Shown here in pieces: positions 50,908-59,549 of a stretch of 64,000 bases of DNA. Below the pieces are notes generated by a model. The model did no database searches and was not told the DNA's origin. It worked only from the letters and a program-made list of their open reading frames with translations. Source of the DNA: Spirochaetaceae bacterium (lineage in GTDB: Bacteria > Spirochaetota > Spirochaetia > Treponematales > Rectinemataceae); NCBI GenBank assembly GCA_025358255.1, contig JANYKC010000030.1, positions 61,679-125,678 of the forward strand. The letters are read 5' to 3'. Position 1 is the first letter of the stretch. Each line of letters starts with the position of its first letter. Position numbers and translations under genes: made by a program.

Positions 50908-51627
50908 GTGAAGAACGCTGAAGCCACCCTCGCCAAGCTCGTGGAAATAGCCCTGCGCCGCTACTCGATGATCGAGGAAGGAGACCGCATCCTCGTGGCG
51001 GTTTCCGGCGGAAAGGATTCCCTGAGCCTGGCCTGGGACCTCGGAATGAAGCGGCGCTGGTGGCCTGATTCGTTCGAGATTCGCGCCCTCCATATCGCCG
51101 CGGACTTCGCTTCCTCTGTCGACAACGGGAAGGACGTCGCGATCCTCATGGAACGGTGGGGCATCGACTACCAGACCATCGACGTGCCCATCCTTGGCCG
51201 CCTCAAGCCGGGAAGGTCGATGAATTGCTGGTGGTGTTCGACCCAAAGAAGGACCGAACTCATCCGCTACGCGATGGACAAAGGCTATAACAAGATAGCC
51301 CTGGGCCATCACTTGGACGACATAGTGGAGACCCTTCTCATGAACATGCTCTACAAGGGGCAGATTTCGGGTATGCCTCCAATCCTCGCCTTCGACAAGT
51401 ACCCGGTCACCCTCATCCGCCCCCTCGCCCTTTGCGAGGAGAGGCAGATCATCGCCTTCGCCGACGAGAAGAGTCTCCGCAGCGTGACCTGCAGCTGCGA
51501 TTACGGGCAAGAATCGAAGCGCAGGGTCGTGCGCGCGCGCATCGCCGAGCTCACCGGCGGCTCGAGCGAGCTCAAGCGCAACCTGTTCGAGTCGATGGGG
51601 AATGTGAACTCGGGATACCTCGCCTGA
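50908..51627 (+). CDS. TtcA-like tRNA 2-thiocytidine synthetase (PP-loop ATPase)
   Basis: 239 residues. PP-loop SGGKDS at about 31-36, a CWWC Cys pair near 108-111, and CSCDY, together fitting the TtcA/TtuA-type thiolation family with a Fe-S cluster. LGHHLDDIVET is the second family motif. It makes 2-thiocytidine or a related thiolated base in tRNA. GTG 50908 is the start, since no earlier in-frame ATG exists within a sensible distance; next gene is convergent and separated by a terminator. Confidence 0.85.
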   Translation: MKNAEATLAKLVEIALRRYSMIEEGDRILVAVSGGKDSLSLAWDLGMKRRWWPDSFEIRALHIAADFASSVDNGKDVAILMERWGIDYQTIDVPILGRLKPGRSMNCWWCSTQRRTELIRYAMDKGYNKIALGHHLDDIVETLLMNMLYKGQISGMPPILAFDKYPVTLIRPLALCEERQIIAFADEKSLRSVTCSCDYGQESKRRVVRARIAELTGGSSELKRNLFESMGNVNSGYLA

Positions 51628-51648
51628 ATAAAGACCTAGTTAGTATAA

Positions 51649-51674
51649 AAAACCGGCCCTTGCGGGCCGGTTTT
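51649..51674. terminator. Bidirectional terminator between ttcA-like and outer-membrane protein genes
   Basis: A-run, CCGGCCC, loop TTGC, GGGCCGG, T4; works on both strands for these convergent genes. Confidence 0.85.
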
Positions 51675-51695
51675 CCCATCATGCGATGATGATGA

Positions 51696-52286
51696 CTACA
51701 GCTTGAACACCACTCCGACGGATGCGTAGTAGTTGCTGACACTATAGGTCTTGGTGCGTCCGAGATAGCCGTATTCCCCGTTGAGGGCAAGCTTGTCGTT
51801 GAGATAATAGCTAACGCCCTCGAAGGTGGAAAAGCCGAAGCCAGGGGCATCGACCAAGGTCGAATAGCTTGCGGTGGCAAGGCCGAGGCCGATGCCGATA
51901 TAGGTGTCGCAGTTGGAGGCCCAGCTGAAACCGCCGGGAAGATTGAGTCCCTTTAGTCCGAAATGGGCGGTGCCGAAAGCGCCAACGCCGAAGCGCGTAT
52001 AACCCGGAAAGAAAATGCCAGGATCGATCATGGCGCGGGCGGCCGCACCGAAGGTCAAGGGAATGACGCCGCCGATGTCGATGCGGGCGAAGGTGAGTTC
52101 CGCGCCGCCGGAGAGGCCACCCCAGCCGATGCCGGCATTGACGAGGAGGGCTCCCTTGTCCACATAGGGCGTAAGGGGCGTGGTTCCAGAGGCGGAGGCC
52201 TTTCCGGAAGCCGCCTTGGCAGGTGCAGCGAAGGCAACCCCTGTCAAGGCAAAGAGCACAAGTGCCATGGCGACTAACTTTTTCAT
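51696..52286 (-). CDS. Small outer-membrane beta-barrel protein
   Basis: 196 residues. A signal peptide (KKLVAMALVLFALTGVAFAA) is cut before APAKA. The mature part has alternating Gly/aromatic strands (GALLVNAGIGWGGLSGG, YIGIGLGLATASYS, YYASVGVVFKL) and ends in an aromatic-X-Leu C-terminus, typical of an outer-membrane barrel of about eight strands. AAGGAGG precedes ATG 52286 by 7 nt, and an excellent promoter lies upstream. No specific function is recognised. Confidence 0.82.
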   Translation of the reverse strand: MKKLVAMALVLFALTGVAFAAPAKAASGKASASGTTPLTPYVDKGALLVNAGIGWGGLSGGAELTFARIDIGGVIPLTFGAAARAMIDPGIFFPGYTRFGVGAFGTAHFGLKGLNLPGGFSWASNCDTYIGIGLGLATASYSTLVDAPGFGFSTFEGVSYYLNDKLALNGEYGYLGRTKTYSVSNYYASVGVVFKL

Positions 52287-52326
52287 CAAAAATCCTCCTT
52301 GGATAACTTTGAAAAATACCGTGTTA

Positions 52327-52355
52327 TTTATATCACGATGTCTTGCCGGAAACAA
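52327..52355 (-). promoter_or_regulatory. Predicted promoter of the outer-membrane protein gene
   Basis: Minus strand TTGTTT (52350-52355), 17-bp spacer, TATAAA (52327-52332); the RBS and ATG 52286 follow after about 34 nt. Confidence 0.7.
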
Positions 52356-52388
52356 CGTGGGAAGGCTTCGGTGCCATACGGGACATGC

Positions 52389-53042
52389 TTAGACCGAGAA
52401 AGTCCGCCCTTCAAGGAGGAGCGAGGCGATTTCGTACATATTGGAGATCCTTCCGACCGCCAACCTGCCCTTGAATCCATGATAATCGAGGCACGTGCCA
52501 CAGACCAGGATTTCGACACCTCCTTCCGCGAGTCGAAGCAGGTGCTTTGTGGTCTCCGAGGGAGCGATGACAAGCCTCACGCCCGAGTTCATGAAGATTA
52601 TGCGTTTCGGAGCCTGCTCCGCTTCGGCCAGCGCATAGATAAAACCCTTCATGAGAAGGGCCCCGAGCTCGGCCTCGCCCTTGCCAAGGCAATCTGAGGA
52701 AATGAGGACAGTGGCTCCGGCGGCGGATTCCTTCGCGACCTGCCCCTGAGGCTCCACCTCCGTCGATTGATCCCCGCAATCCTCTTCTGGCAAAGGAAGG
52801 CCCTGGGGTCCGATGGCCTTGGTCGGAATGATGATTTTCCAGGTTCCTTCTCCAGTTTCCTCCGCTTCTGCCTGACAACCCGACCATGCCGCAAAGCGAG
52901 TGACATTCTCCTTTGCCGCCGGGTTGTCTACGGTTACCTCAAGGAAATCGAAGCCTCCATCCTCCAGCGCTTTCTTGGTCCTTATCACAGGTTCGGGACA
53001 GGCAAGTCCGCGTGCGTCGATAGCCCTACGGCTCTCGTTCAT
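52389..53042 (-). CDS. yedF: YedF: TusA-like plus DsrE-like selenium-metabolism protein
   Basis: 217 residues. The N-terminal TusA-like domain has the ARGLACPEPVIRTKKAL motif (Cys-Pro-x-Pro near 15-18); the C-terminal DsrE-like half (TVLISSDCLGKGEAELG, FMNSGVRL, ILVCGTCLDYHG) is typical of YedF. YedF is associated with selenium or sulfur carrier chemistry in selD-containing genomes. It is the last gene of the selenium operon, overlapping DUF3343 by 17 bp. Start ATG 53042 has AAGGAG at 7 nt. Confidence 0.9.
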   Translation of the reverse strand: MNESRRAIDARGLACPEPVIRTKKALEDGGFDFLEVTVDNPAAKENVTRFAAWSGCQAEAEETGEGTWKIIIPTKAIGPQGLPLPEEDCGDQSTEVEPQGQVAKESAAGATVLISSDCLGKGEAELGALLMKGFIYALAEAEQAPKRIIFMNSGVRLVIAPSETTKHLLRLAEGGVEILVCGTCLDYHGFKGRLAVGRISNMYEIASLLLEGRTFSV

Positions 53043-53325
53043 ATCGTCTCTCCTTGCGCTTTTTACCAGGAGCATCGAAAAGCATTATCCGCCAGCAGCT
53101 TTCCACCTTGTCCTTCCCTATCGCCGCCTCGAGGGGCGGATCCTCCCTGTCCCCTTCGCCCTGGCGCGGAAAAACATGGAGACAGAAACCGCAGTCGCTG
53201 GAAAGCTCGCGAGGAACTGGAATGAGTTCGCAGGCCAGGCCGAGCGCGGCCAGGAGCCGCTCTGCCACAAGCGCTTCATGGACGGAATGAAAGGCAAGGA
53301 TCCGGCCGCCGGGCTCAGGAGACAA
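53026..53325 (-). CDS. DUF3343 putative selenium/sulfur carrier, TTG start
   Basis: 99 residues. Reading frame runs from TTG 53325 inside the last codons of selD to TGA 53026, and begins MSPEPGGRILAFHS. The family pattern RILAFHSVHEALVAERLL then IPVPRELSSDCGFCLH (Cys pair at about 45 and 48) matches DUF3343, small proteins found beside selD/yedF in anaerobes and thought to shuttle Se or S. No ATG or GTG precedes the homologous part in this frame, and GGTGG lies just before the TTG. Easily missed because the frame is open far upstream, antisense to nothing but in another selD frame. Confidence 0.72.
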   Translation of the reverse strand: MSPEPGGRILAFHSVHEALVAERLLAALGLACELIPVPRELSSDCGFCLHVFPRQGEGDREDPPLEAAIGKDKVESCWRIMLFDAPGKKRKERRYEREP

Positions 53326-54355
53326 TATCCACCGTCCCGACCGGGCCACCCGTCTCGCCCACGATGTGGGCGTCGATGCCCGCGGCGATGAGTTCCGCAA
53401 GAACCTTCCCGCCCTCCTCGCCGGGGATCGCGGCCAGGAGTCCCCCCGAGGTCTGGGGATCGAAGAGGAGGTCGAGGGCGATGGGGGGGACCGCCTGAGG
53501 ATCCCGTATCGAGGAAAGCCTGCCCTCGCGATTGCGGTAGCAGCCTTCCGGGACGAGGCCCATCGAGGCATATTCCACTGCGCCGGGGAAAAAGGGCAAT
53601 TGGTCATAAAAAAGCCTGACACCGCATATTTGTCCCTGTGCCATCTCGGCGGCATGGCCGGCCAGGCCAAAGCCCGTGACATCCGTACAGGCAAGGACGC
53701 GGTAGCGCGCGAGGATCTCCGCCGCCTCCCTGTTGAGCCGCGCCATGGAAGCGTGTGAGGCTTCAAGTGCCTCGGCGCTTGCTACCCCGGCCCTGAGGGC
53801 CATGTTGACAAGGCCTGTGCCCAGGGGTTTGGTCAGGATGAGGACCGCGCCTTCCTTGATCGTATTGTTTCGCCAGGCTCGGTCGGGATGCACAAGGCCT
53901 GTGACCGAATACCCGAGCTTGGGTTCGCTGTCCTCGATGCTGTGGCCACCCAACAGGGCACAACCTGCCTCGACAAGGGCGTCCAGCCCTCCCTCCATCA
54001 TCGCCCGCAAGGAAGCGAGGCCAAGCTCCTTTGTGGGATAGGACACGATGGCGAGGGCCGTTATGGGGCGGCCGCCCATCGCATAAATGTCGGAGAGTGC
54101 ATTGGCCGCCGCTATGCGGCCAAAGAGCCACGGCTCGTCGACTATCGGCGGAAAAAAGTCCACGGTCTGGACTAGGGCCTCTCCATCGTCCAGGCGGAAG
54201 AGGCCAGCGTCCTCGTTGCCTGAGAAATCGGCGATAAGCCCGGGCCAGGAGGGTTGGGAAAGCCCGCACAGCGCTTTGTCCAGGACCGCGGGGCCGAGCT
54301 TGGCGCCGCAGCCGGAAAACCTCGTATGGTGGGTCAATTTGGCGTGCTCGCTCAC
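53315..54355 (-). CDS. selD: Selenide, water dikinase
   Basis: 346 residues. Start GTG 54355 is set by AAGGAG at 8 nt and the GTGA overlap with the desulfurase stop. The N-terminal loop reads FSGCGAKLGP: the catalytic position is Cys rather than Sec, and the second Cys of E. coli SelD (GCGCK) is Ala here, while the Lys is kept. GRIAAANALSDIYAMGG and GGHSIEDSE carry metal and ATP contacts. It makes selenophosphate. No selA, selB or ybbB is visible, so the neighbours point to the labile-selenium pathway. Confidence 0.94.
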   Translation of the reverse strand: MSEHAKLTHHTRFSGCGAKLGPAVLDKALCGLSQPSWPGLIADFSGNEDAGLFRLDDGEALVQTVDFFPPIVDEPWLFGRIAAANALSDIYAMGGRPITALAIVSYPTKELGLASLRAMMEGGLDALVEAGCALLGGHSIEDSEPKLGYSVTGLVHPDRAWRNNTIKEGAVLILTKPLGTGLVNMALRAGVASAEALEASHASMARLNREAAEILARYRVLACTDVTGFGLAGHAAEMAQGQICGVRLFYDQLPFFPGAVEYASMGLVPEGCYRNREGRLSSIRDPQAVPPIALDLLFDPQTSGGLLAAIPGEEGGKVLAELIAAGIDAHIVGETGGPVGTVDIVS

Positions 54356-55491
54356 GAAAGGATCTCCTTCATCGCGGTGATGCAGGCATCGATCTCGTCT
54401 TCCGTCGTCATGAAACCCGGGGAAAAGCGCAGTGTCCCTCCGCGCTCGAAGCTGCCAAGGCTGCGATGTGCCGCCGGAGAGCAATGAAGGCCAACCCGTA
54501 CCGCGATCCCCCTTGCGCCGAGTTCTTGCGCGATCTCGCGTTCAGGCATCGTATCGCAGGTGCAGGAGAGCAGGGGAAGGTGGCTTCCGGCCCGTTTCCC
54601 GCCCTGGAAGGCGATACCATGGAGGTGGGACAAGCCCTCTTCCAGACGCTGGGTGAGGGCGGTTTCGCGCAGGGCCAGCGGCTTGATTCCTGTCGCCGTC
54701 AGGAAGACGAGGGCTTCGCCGAGGCCTGCGAGCGCGGCAAGGTTGGGAGTCCCCGCCTCATATCGGTCGGGGAGGAAATGGGGTTGGAGCTCGTCGGAAG
54801 ACGCCGAGCCGGTCCCTCCATGGATGAGGGCTTCGGGGGACCTTCCGGGCGCTAGGTAGAGCCCTCCCGTGCCTGCCGGGCCGAGAAGCCCTTTATGGCC
54901 GGAGAAGGCGAAATAGTCGACGCCGAGTTCGCTTAGGTCGATTCGACGATGCCCCACCAGCTGGCTTCCGTCAACGAGAGAGGGAACGCCGATGTTTCTC
55001 GAAAGGGCGGCCATCTCGGCAATGGGGAGGATGGCCCCCGTGACATTGCTCGCCGCCGTGACGACGAGGAGGTCGGGCCGCTGGGACAGGCCTTCGCGAA
55101 GCGCTTCATCATCGGGATTGCCTGCGGCGTCGACGCGGAAGATGTCGAGCCTGAGGCCCCTCGTAGCCTCGAGAAGTCGAAGCGGGCGCATCACGGCATT
55201 GTGCTCAAGGGAGGAGCAGAGGACGCGGCCCCCTGGCGGGACGCTTCCAAAAATGACCAAGTTGAGGGCTTCCGTGGCGTTCTTGGTGAAGACGAGACGC
55301 TCGCTTGCCTCGATGCCAAGAAAAGCGGCGACCTGGCATCGCAAGTCAAAAAGCCGGCGCGTGGCCTCGATGGCCAGGGGATGGCTGGAACGCCCTGTCG
55401 AGCCTGGAAGGCTGTCCAGGCAGGCAGCGACCGCGGCCGAAACCCCCGGGGCCTTGGGATAGCTCGTGGCGGCGTTGTCGAGATATATCAT
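54352..55491 (-). CDS. Cysteine desulfurase of the EF2568 (selenium-system) type
   Basis: 379 residues, PLP aminotransferase class V: MIYLDNAATSYPKAP start, SGHKGLLGPAG with the PLP-lysine (near 205), and active-site Cys loop LHCSPAAH. Members of this subfamily sit in orphan-selD loci and probably deliver Se from selenocysteine or S to the system rather than serving Fe-S assembly. ATG 55491 overlaps the yqeB stop by ATGA and its own stop overlaps selD by GTGA. Confidence 0.9.
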   Translation of the reverse strand: MIYLDNAATSYPKAPGVSAAVAACLDSLPGSTGRSSHPLAIEATRRLFDLRCQVAAFLGIEASERLVFTKNATEALNLVIFGSVPPGGRVLCSSLEHNAVMRPLRLLEATRGLRLDIFRVDAAGNPDDEALREGLSQRPDLLVVTAASNVTGAILPIAEMAALSRNIGVPSLVDGSQLVGHRRIDLSELGVDYFAFSGHKGLLGPAGTGGLYLAPGRSPEALIHGGTGSASSDELQPHFLPDRYEAGTPNLAALAGLGEALVFLTATGIKPLALRETALTQRLEEGLSHLHGIAFQGGKRAGSHLPLLSCTCDTMPEREIAQELGARGIAVRVGLHCSPAAHRSLGSFERGGTLRFSPGFMTTEDEIDACITAMKEILS

Positions 55492-56357
55492 GGCCCATCC
55501 TCGGCAACGCCGGCGAGTATGGCTTCCAGCACTCCTCCGGCGATGGCGCGCGACTTGTCGGAGACTGAAAAGCAATGTTCCCGGTTCGCACGTGGATCGA
55601 GGTCACCTATCTTCATCCCGTACTCGACGTCCGTCCCTTCGCGGAGCATGCCCCGAAGGACCCCGTCGAATTGGGCCTTGACCTCAAGGATCCCGTATTC
55701 GGTCTCGATCCGACAGGCGCTTTCGCCTGTCCCGATCTTCTCTCCGATCGCACGGCTGCCGATGATGATTCCGTTGCCTGGAGCATGCAGCACTCGCTCC
55801 TCGCCCTTCCCGTCGATGAGTCCGGGGATGCCGGTATCGGCGAGCGCCCTGCCTTCGCGGATGACCCGTCCCAGGTAATGCCCTCGCATCGTCTCTACCA
55901 CGGCGTCGACGTCGACGCCGGCGTCGAAGCCGGGCCCCAAGCCTATCACGAAGGGAGCCATGTCGAGATTCGTGCCGATATTTCGTTTTTTCATGATCGC
56001 GTCCACGAGGCAGGCAGGGGACATTTCGGCAAGTATCGCCGCATCCGGGTCGACAAGGACGGCGACCTCGCGCGCGTCCAGGATGGCTGAAACCTCGGCG
56101 GGCTCTTTCGCAAGTCGCGCACTAAGCCCTTCGACGACAGCCCTCCCCTCATAGACGGCCTCCGAGAAGGAGACGCCACGCCGGACTGCCAGCGGTTTGG
56201 CCGTCTCGAGGGCAAGGACGGCGAAGCCCACGCGATGCAGCCTTTGGATGCAGCCTGAGGCGAGGTCCCCCGCACCACGGATGATCAAGAGGCGGGAAAT
56301 CCATGGAAGGTTGTGCGATATGCGAAAGGGCATGGGCAGCCTAGGCTTGCGTTTCAC
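55488..56357 (-). CDS. yqeB: YqeB: selenium-dependent molybdenum hydroxylase system protein (EF2563 family)
   Basis: 289 residues from GTG 56357, coupled to the yqeC stop by GTGA with GGAG upstream. After a short N-terminus the protein shows a Rossmann-like start (LLIIRGAGDLASGCIQRLH), VLVDPDAAI, NIGTNLDMAPFVIGLGPGF and, at the C-terminus, GRAIGEKIGTGE-type and LREGTDVEYGMKIGD segments. EF2563 family proteins are a marker for selenium-dependent molybdenum hydroxylases. The hydroxylase itself is not in the window. Confidence 0.88.
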   Translation of the reverse strand: MKRKPRLPMPFRISHNLPWISRLLIIRGAGDLASGCIQRLHRVGFAVLALETAKPLAVRRGVSFSEAVYEGRAVVEGLSARLAKEPAEVSAILDAREVAVLVDPDAAILAEMSPACLVDAIMKKRNIGTNLDMAPFVIGLGPGFDAGVDVDAVVETMRGHYLGRVIREGRALADTGIPGLIDGKGEERVLHAPGNGIIIGSRAIGEKIGTGESACRIETEYGILEVKAQFDGVLRGMLREGTDVEYGMKIGDLDPRANREHCFSVSDKSRAIAGGVLEAILAGVAEDGP

Positions 56358-57148
56358 GGTGTGCTCCAGGAAGAGGAGTATACTACGCAGCCGCGGGAAA
56401 CGGCGAGGGTGCGATCGATGGACCCGGCCAGGGCAATGGTCCGGCATGCGGCGAGCCATGAGGCATCTGGACGGAGGTCGGCCTTGTTGAGGACGAGGAT
56501 CCTCCTGGAAGGGGCCTGGACGTCCTTGAAAAGACCGAGGGGATGTTCCACGAGGGCGCGCAACTCCGTCGCGCCGATGATGCCATCGCTTGGCATCCCG
56601 ACTATCTCCAAGAAACGGGACAAGCGATGCACATGAAGGTCCGAAGCAGCCGCGCCGAGGGCGTCCAGTCCGATGACGCCCACGACGGCATCAGATCCCA
56701 CGGCCAGGACGGGTTCATGGGAAGCAGGGGCCTTGACGGGAAGGCCATGGGCTCCATCGGCTTCCACAAGGACCAGGTCGAAGAGTCCCTCGAATCCGGC
56801 GGGAAAGTCCGGAGCAATGCCGATGAGCTTGCCGGTCGCGCCTTCAATGCCCATGCCAAGGATGGTGATCGAAGCGGGAAGCCTCTGGGCACAGCCGAGA
56901 CTGGCAGGGTCGAGAAAAAGGCGATCGAAACGGTAAGGAGCCGCGCCTCCCATGCTCCGGTGCGGGTCCCACATCCGCGTTGTCGTCGTGACGAGGACGG
57001 CATGGCCCTGGGAAGCCGCTTGGGCCGCCAGCGTGAATATGAGGCTGGTTTTTCCACCTGCGCCGACGAAGGAAAGGACGGCCATGCCTCGCCGTGCGTC
57101 GTTTCCGACAGGGAGGCCAAGCGCGTCAAGGAGATCCATCTCGCCCAT
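56354..57148 (-). CDS. yqeC: YqeC: selenium-dependent hydroxylase accessory P-loop protein
   Basis: 264 residues. P-loop FVGAGGKTSLIF near residues 28-39, TTTTRMWDP, and LVEADGAHGLPVKAP with a conserved Glu-Asp, as in YqeC, ending LNKADLRPD like a GTPase NKxD element. YqeC is a marker gene for the selenium-dependent molybdenum hydroxylase trait and is proposed to help insert the labile selenium. Starts at ATG 57148, 36 bp after the radical SAM gene. Confidence 0.88.
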   Translation of the reverse strand: MGEMDLLDALGLPVGNDARRGMAVLSFVGAGGKTSLIFTLAAQAASQGHAVLVTTTTRMWDPHRSMGGAAPYRFDRLFLDPASLGCAQRLPASITILGMGIEGATGKLIGIAPDFPAGFEGLFDLVLVEADGAHGLPVKAPASHEPVLAVGSDAVVGVIGLDALGAAASDLHVHRLSRFLEIVGMPSDGIIGATELRALVEHPLGLFKDVQAPSRRILVLNKADLRPDASWLAACRTIALAGSIDRTLAVSRGCVVYSSSWSTP

Positions 57149-57184
57149 GCATGAAAGATACTACGGAAAGCAGGCTTGGCGCAT

Positions 57185-58726
57185 TCAATTGGGAAGGGGA
57201 AAAAAGGCAGCATGACTTGAGGTGAAAATCGGGGGGGTGCGGCGCATGATGGCCCGGATGCCGTCCCGGGACTCCAGGTCCTCGCGGATGAAGCGACGGA
57301 CCTGCCCTCGGTTCCAGCCATCAGGATGGGAGAACTCGCAATAAAGGGAAAGGTCTCCTTCATAAAAAGCGCGAGTCGAATATAGGGATGCATCGGGCGC
57401 ACTAACCGGCATGTTGAAGATCGCCAAATTGAGCCAGGAAATGCGGTCCGCCTCTTCCTCCATGAAGTCGCGGGTAATCAAGGCGCTTGCTTTCGACTCC
57501 GGGGGCGTGCCGAACAGGACATAGAGATAAACCCGGATGCCCGCCGCTCTCAGGCAAGCCAAGGCCGCGCGAATGGAATCGATCCTTGTCCCCTTGCCAA
57601 GGGCATCGAGGACTGTCTGGTCGCCCGATTCAAGACCAAGCTGGAGCATGAGGCAGCCGGAGGCGGCGAGCGATGCACAATAAGCCGGATCCGTGAGGAG
57701 TGGCGTAAAACGGGCAAAGCCGTACCAGGGAGGTCCAGGGGGGTGTTTTGCCAAGGCATTCAGGTAAAGTGGGGAGATCTCGTTGTCAGTGAAGTGGAAT
57801 AGTCTGGGCCGACACTCGCGGCCCAGCAGGGATAGGTCCTTCATGGCCTCGCCAACACGGGTTCCCACATAGATGGAATCCTCGGCTTTCTCCGGACAAA
57901 AACTGCATTTCTTCCAAGGACAGCCCGAAGAAAAGGAATATGGTATGATCGGCCCCGGCGCAAGATATGCCAGGCCGGCGAAATCGGAATAGTCGGGGCA
58001 TACCGCCCTCTCGATCTTGGGTAGGTAATTTTTGCGATCCAGCCAAGGGGCGATGCTGTCCTCGCCCCTCCCTGGCAGGAGGGCATCCACGAGGCCGCCG
58101 AAAGTCTCTCCGGGAGCGACAAGCCCCAGCGAAAGCCAGGAAGTGACGAGACCTCCGCCCACAAGGATGCTCGCCTTTGGAAACTCCCTGCGTATATGAC
58201 CGATGATGGCAAAAGCAGGAAGGGCCTGGCTCAGGAAGATGATGGAAAGCCCGATCACGAGACGCCGGCCATCGGCGCCAAGCCCTTCCACCCCCTCCGC
58301 CAGGCGTCTCGAAAAAAACGGAAAGAATGGATTGCCTTCAGGAGTGGAAGCCGACGCGCAAAGATCGGCAAGGCGGAGGGGCGACAGCAGCTGGTCCTGG
58401 TAGTCGGCGAGCCCCGGCAGGGATCGGGAATCGACGGCAGCGGCCATGCTGCGCGAAAGATCCCGCACCGCTCGGGCATATCGATCAAAATCCTGATAAC
58501 CGGACTCGGAGCGAAGCAGAGCCATATTGCCCGCCCGCCGCTTTTGCGCGCCCTTGGTCCAGGTATCCGTCGCATCGACCTCTTGATCCAGAAGCCATTG
58601 CTGTCCTTCCTGGTTGAGGTCAAGACAAGTGGCTGCGGTTCCTTGCGAGTGAAGGTAGGCAGCCAACCTCGCGATCCCTATCGGGGCTTCGCAACTCCGG
58701 GCCACGGGCGGGTATAGGAGAAGCAT
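57185..58726 (-). CDS. B12-binding radical SAM protein beside the selenium operon
   Basis: 513 residues. An N-terminal B12-binding-like region (LLLYPPVARSCEAPIGIARLA, with AFAIIGHIRREFPKASILVGGGL later) is followed by the radical SAM Cys loop SSGCPWKKCSFCPEKAED (Cys-x3-Cys-x2-Cys near 268-275), the FTDNEISP stretch and LMLQLGLESGDQ. No reaction can be assigned. It is 36 bp upstream of yqeC on the same strand, so it likely belongs to that operon and could act on the selenium-containing cofactor, but this is inference. No Shine-Dalgarno precedes ATG 58726. Confidence 0.8.
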   Translation of the reverse strand: MLLLYPPVARSCEAPIGIARLAAYLHSQGTAATCLDLNQEGQQWLLDQEVDATDTWTKGAQKRRAGNMALLRSESGYQDFDRYARAVRDLSRSMAAAVDSRSLPGLADYQDQLLSPLRLADLCASASTPEGNPFFPFFSRRLAEGVEGLGADGRRLVIGLSIIFLSQALPAFAIIGHIRREFPKASILVGGGLVTSWLSLGLVAPGETFGGLVDALLPGRGEDSIAPWLDRKNYLPKIERAVCPDYSDFAGLAYLAPGPIIPYSFSSGCPWKKCSFCPEKAEDSIYVGTRVGEAMKDLSLLGRECRPRLFHFTDNEISPLYLNALAKHPPGPPWYGFARFTPLLTDPAYCASLAASGCLMLQLGLESGDQTVLDALGKGTRIDSIRAALACLRAAGIRVYLYVLFGTPPESKASALITRDFMEEEADRISWLNLAIFNMPVSAPDASLYSTRAFYEGDLSLYCEFSHPDGWNRGQVRRFIREDLESRDGIRAIMRRTPPIFTSSHAAFFPLPN

Positions 58727-58777
58727 TGTGCTGGGATACTATAAGCGGTAAAGGAGAAAAGTCTATGCTCCCCTGAG

Positions 58778-59535
58778 ATGGAAAGAACGGCCCTGACCCT
58801 GTTCGGAAGCGAGGACAAGGATGCGCGCCTCCTTGAATGGCTGGCTGGACGCTTTTGTTACCTTGACCGGGATTCATGGCTTGACGAGATTGAACTGGGA
58901 CGCGTCTTGGTCAACGGAAGCGCGGCGAAGCCCGGGTCACGCCTCAAGCAGGGAGAACGGGTATCATGAGAACCCTTGGACCTCGTCGAGCCCGACGTGG
59001 ATTCCCCGTGGAGCCTGGTTTGGGAAGATGAGGACTATGTCGTCGTGGACAAGCCGCCGAAGCTTCCTTGCCATCCAGGCGGGAGGTTTTACACCCATAG
59101 CCTGTGGTAACTCCTGCGCGAAACCTATGGAAGCCTCCTTTATCCCTGGGGGAAAAAACAAGGGAGGCCGGCAAGACGCAGGCAGCTTCGACATGCTTTC
59201 GCCCGCTGGCCTTGGGCAGGGGCGTCGAGGATGACGAAGGCATGTCCAGGTAGGGCTCGATCAGCCTTGCGGAAGCAAGGCCGACGATTGGACGCATGCA
59301 CCAGGTCCGGGCGAGCCTCCTGGCCTGTGGATATCCAATCGTTGGAGGCAAGCTGTACGGCCTTGACGAGGGCTGCTACCTCAGGTTCGCCCAGGATGGG
59401 CTTTCGGAAAAGGACAGCCAAGGACTGATCCTTTCCCACCAAGCCTTGCATGCGAGCCGCATCGGCTTTGTCGACAGGAAGGGCCCTTGCCTCGAGCTGG
59501 AGGCCGCCGCTCCCTGGTCGATCATCGCGCGCTGA
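58778..59535 (+). pseudogene. Decayed RluA-type pseudouridine synthase gene
   Basis: Starts as an S4-like segment (DEIELGRVLVNGSAAKPGSRLKQG) and continues through DEDYVVVDKPPKLPCHPG in the same frame after an in-frame TGA at 58967-58969. A second in-frame stop TAA follows HSLW, then a frameshift into the last part, ARPTIGRMHQVRASLLACGYPIVGG. The middle, including the catalytic HRLD region, is missing (roughly 80 codons). The gene is a relic of a second RluA paralogue; the intact one is at 25130. Flanks are intergenic, with the HD-like gene ending 14 bp away. Confidence 0.85.
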
Positions 59536-59549
59536 TCAAGCAGCGAAGC

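Noticed and set aside
53026..53766. Treating the entire 246-codon frame as one gene
   Set aside because: Only the last 99 codons match DUF3343; the upstream part is selD read in another frame with biased Arg/Ser composition.
58960..58975. TGA in the RluA-like gene as a selenocysteine codon
   Set aside because: The position aligns with a non-catalytic residue, a second stop (TAA) and a frameshift follow, and no SECIS-like structure was recognised.
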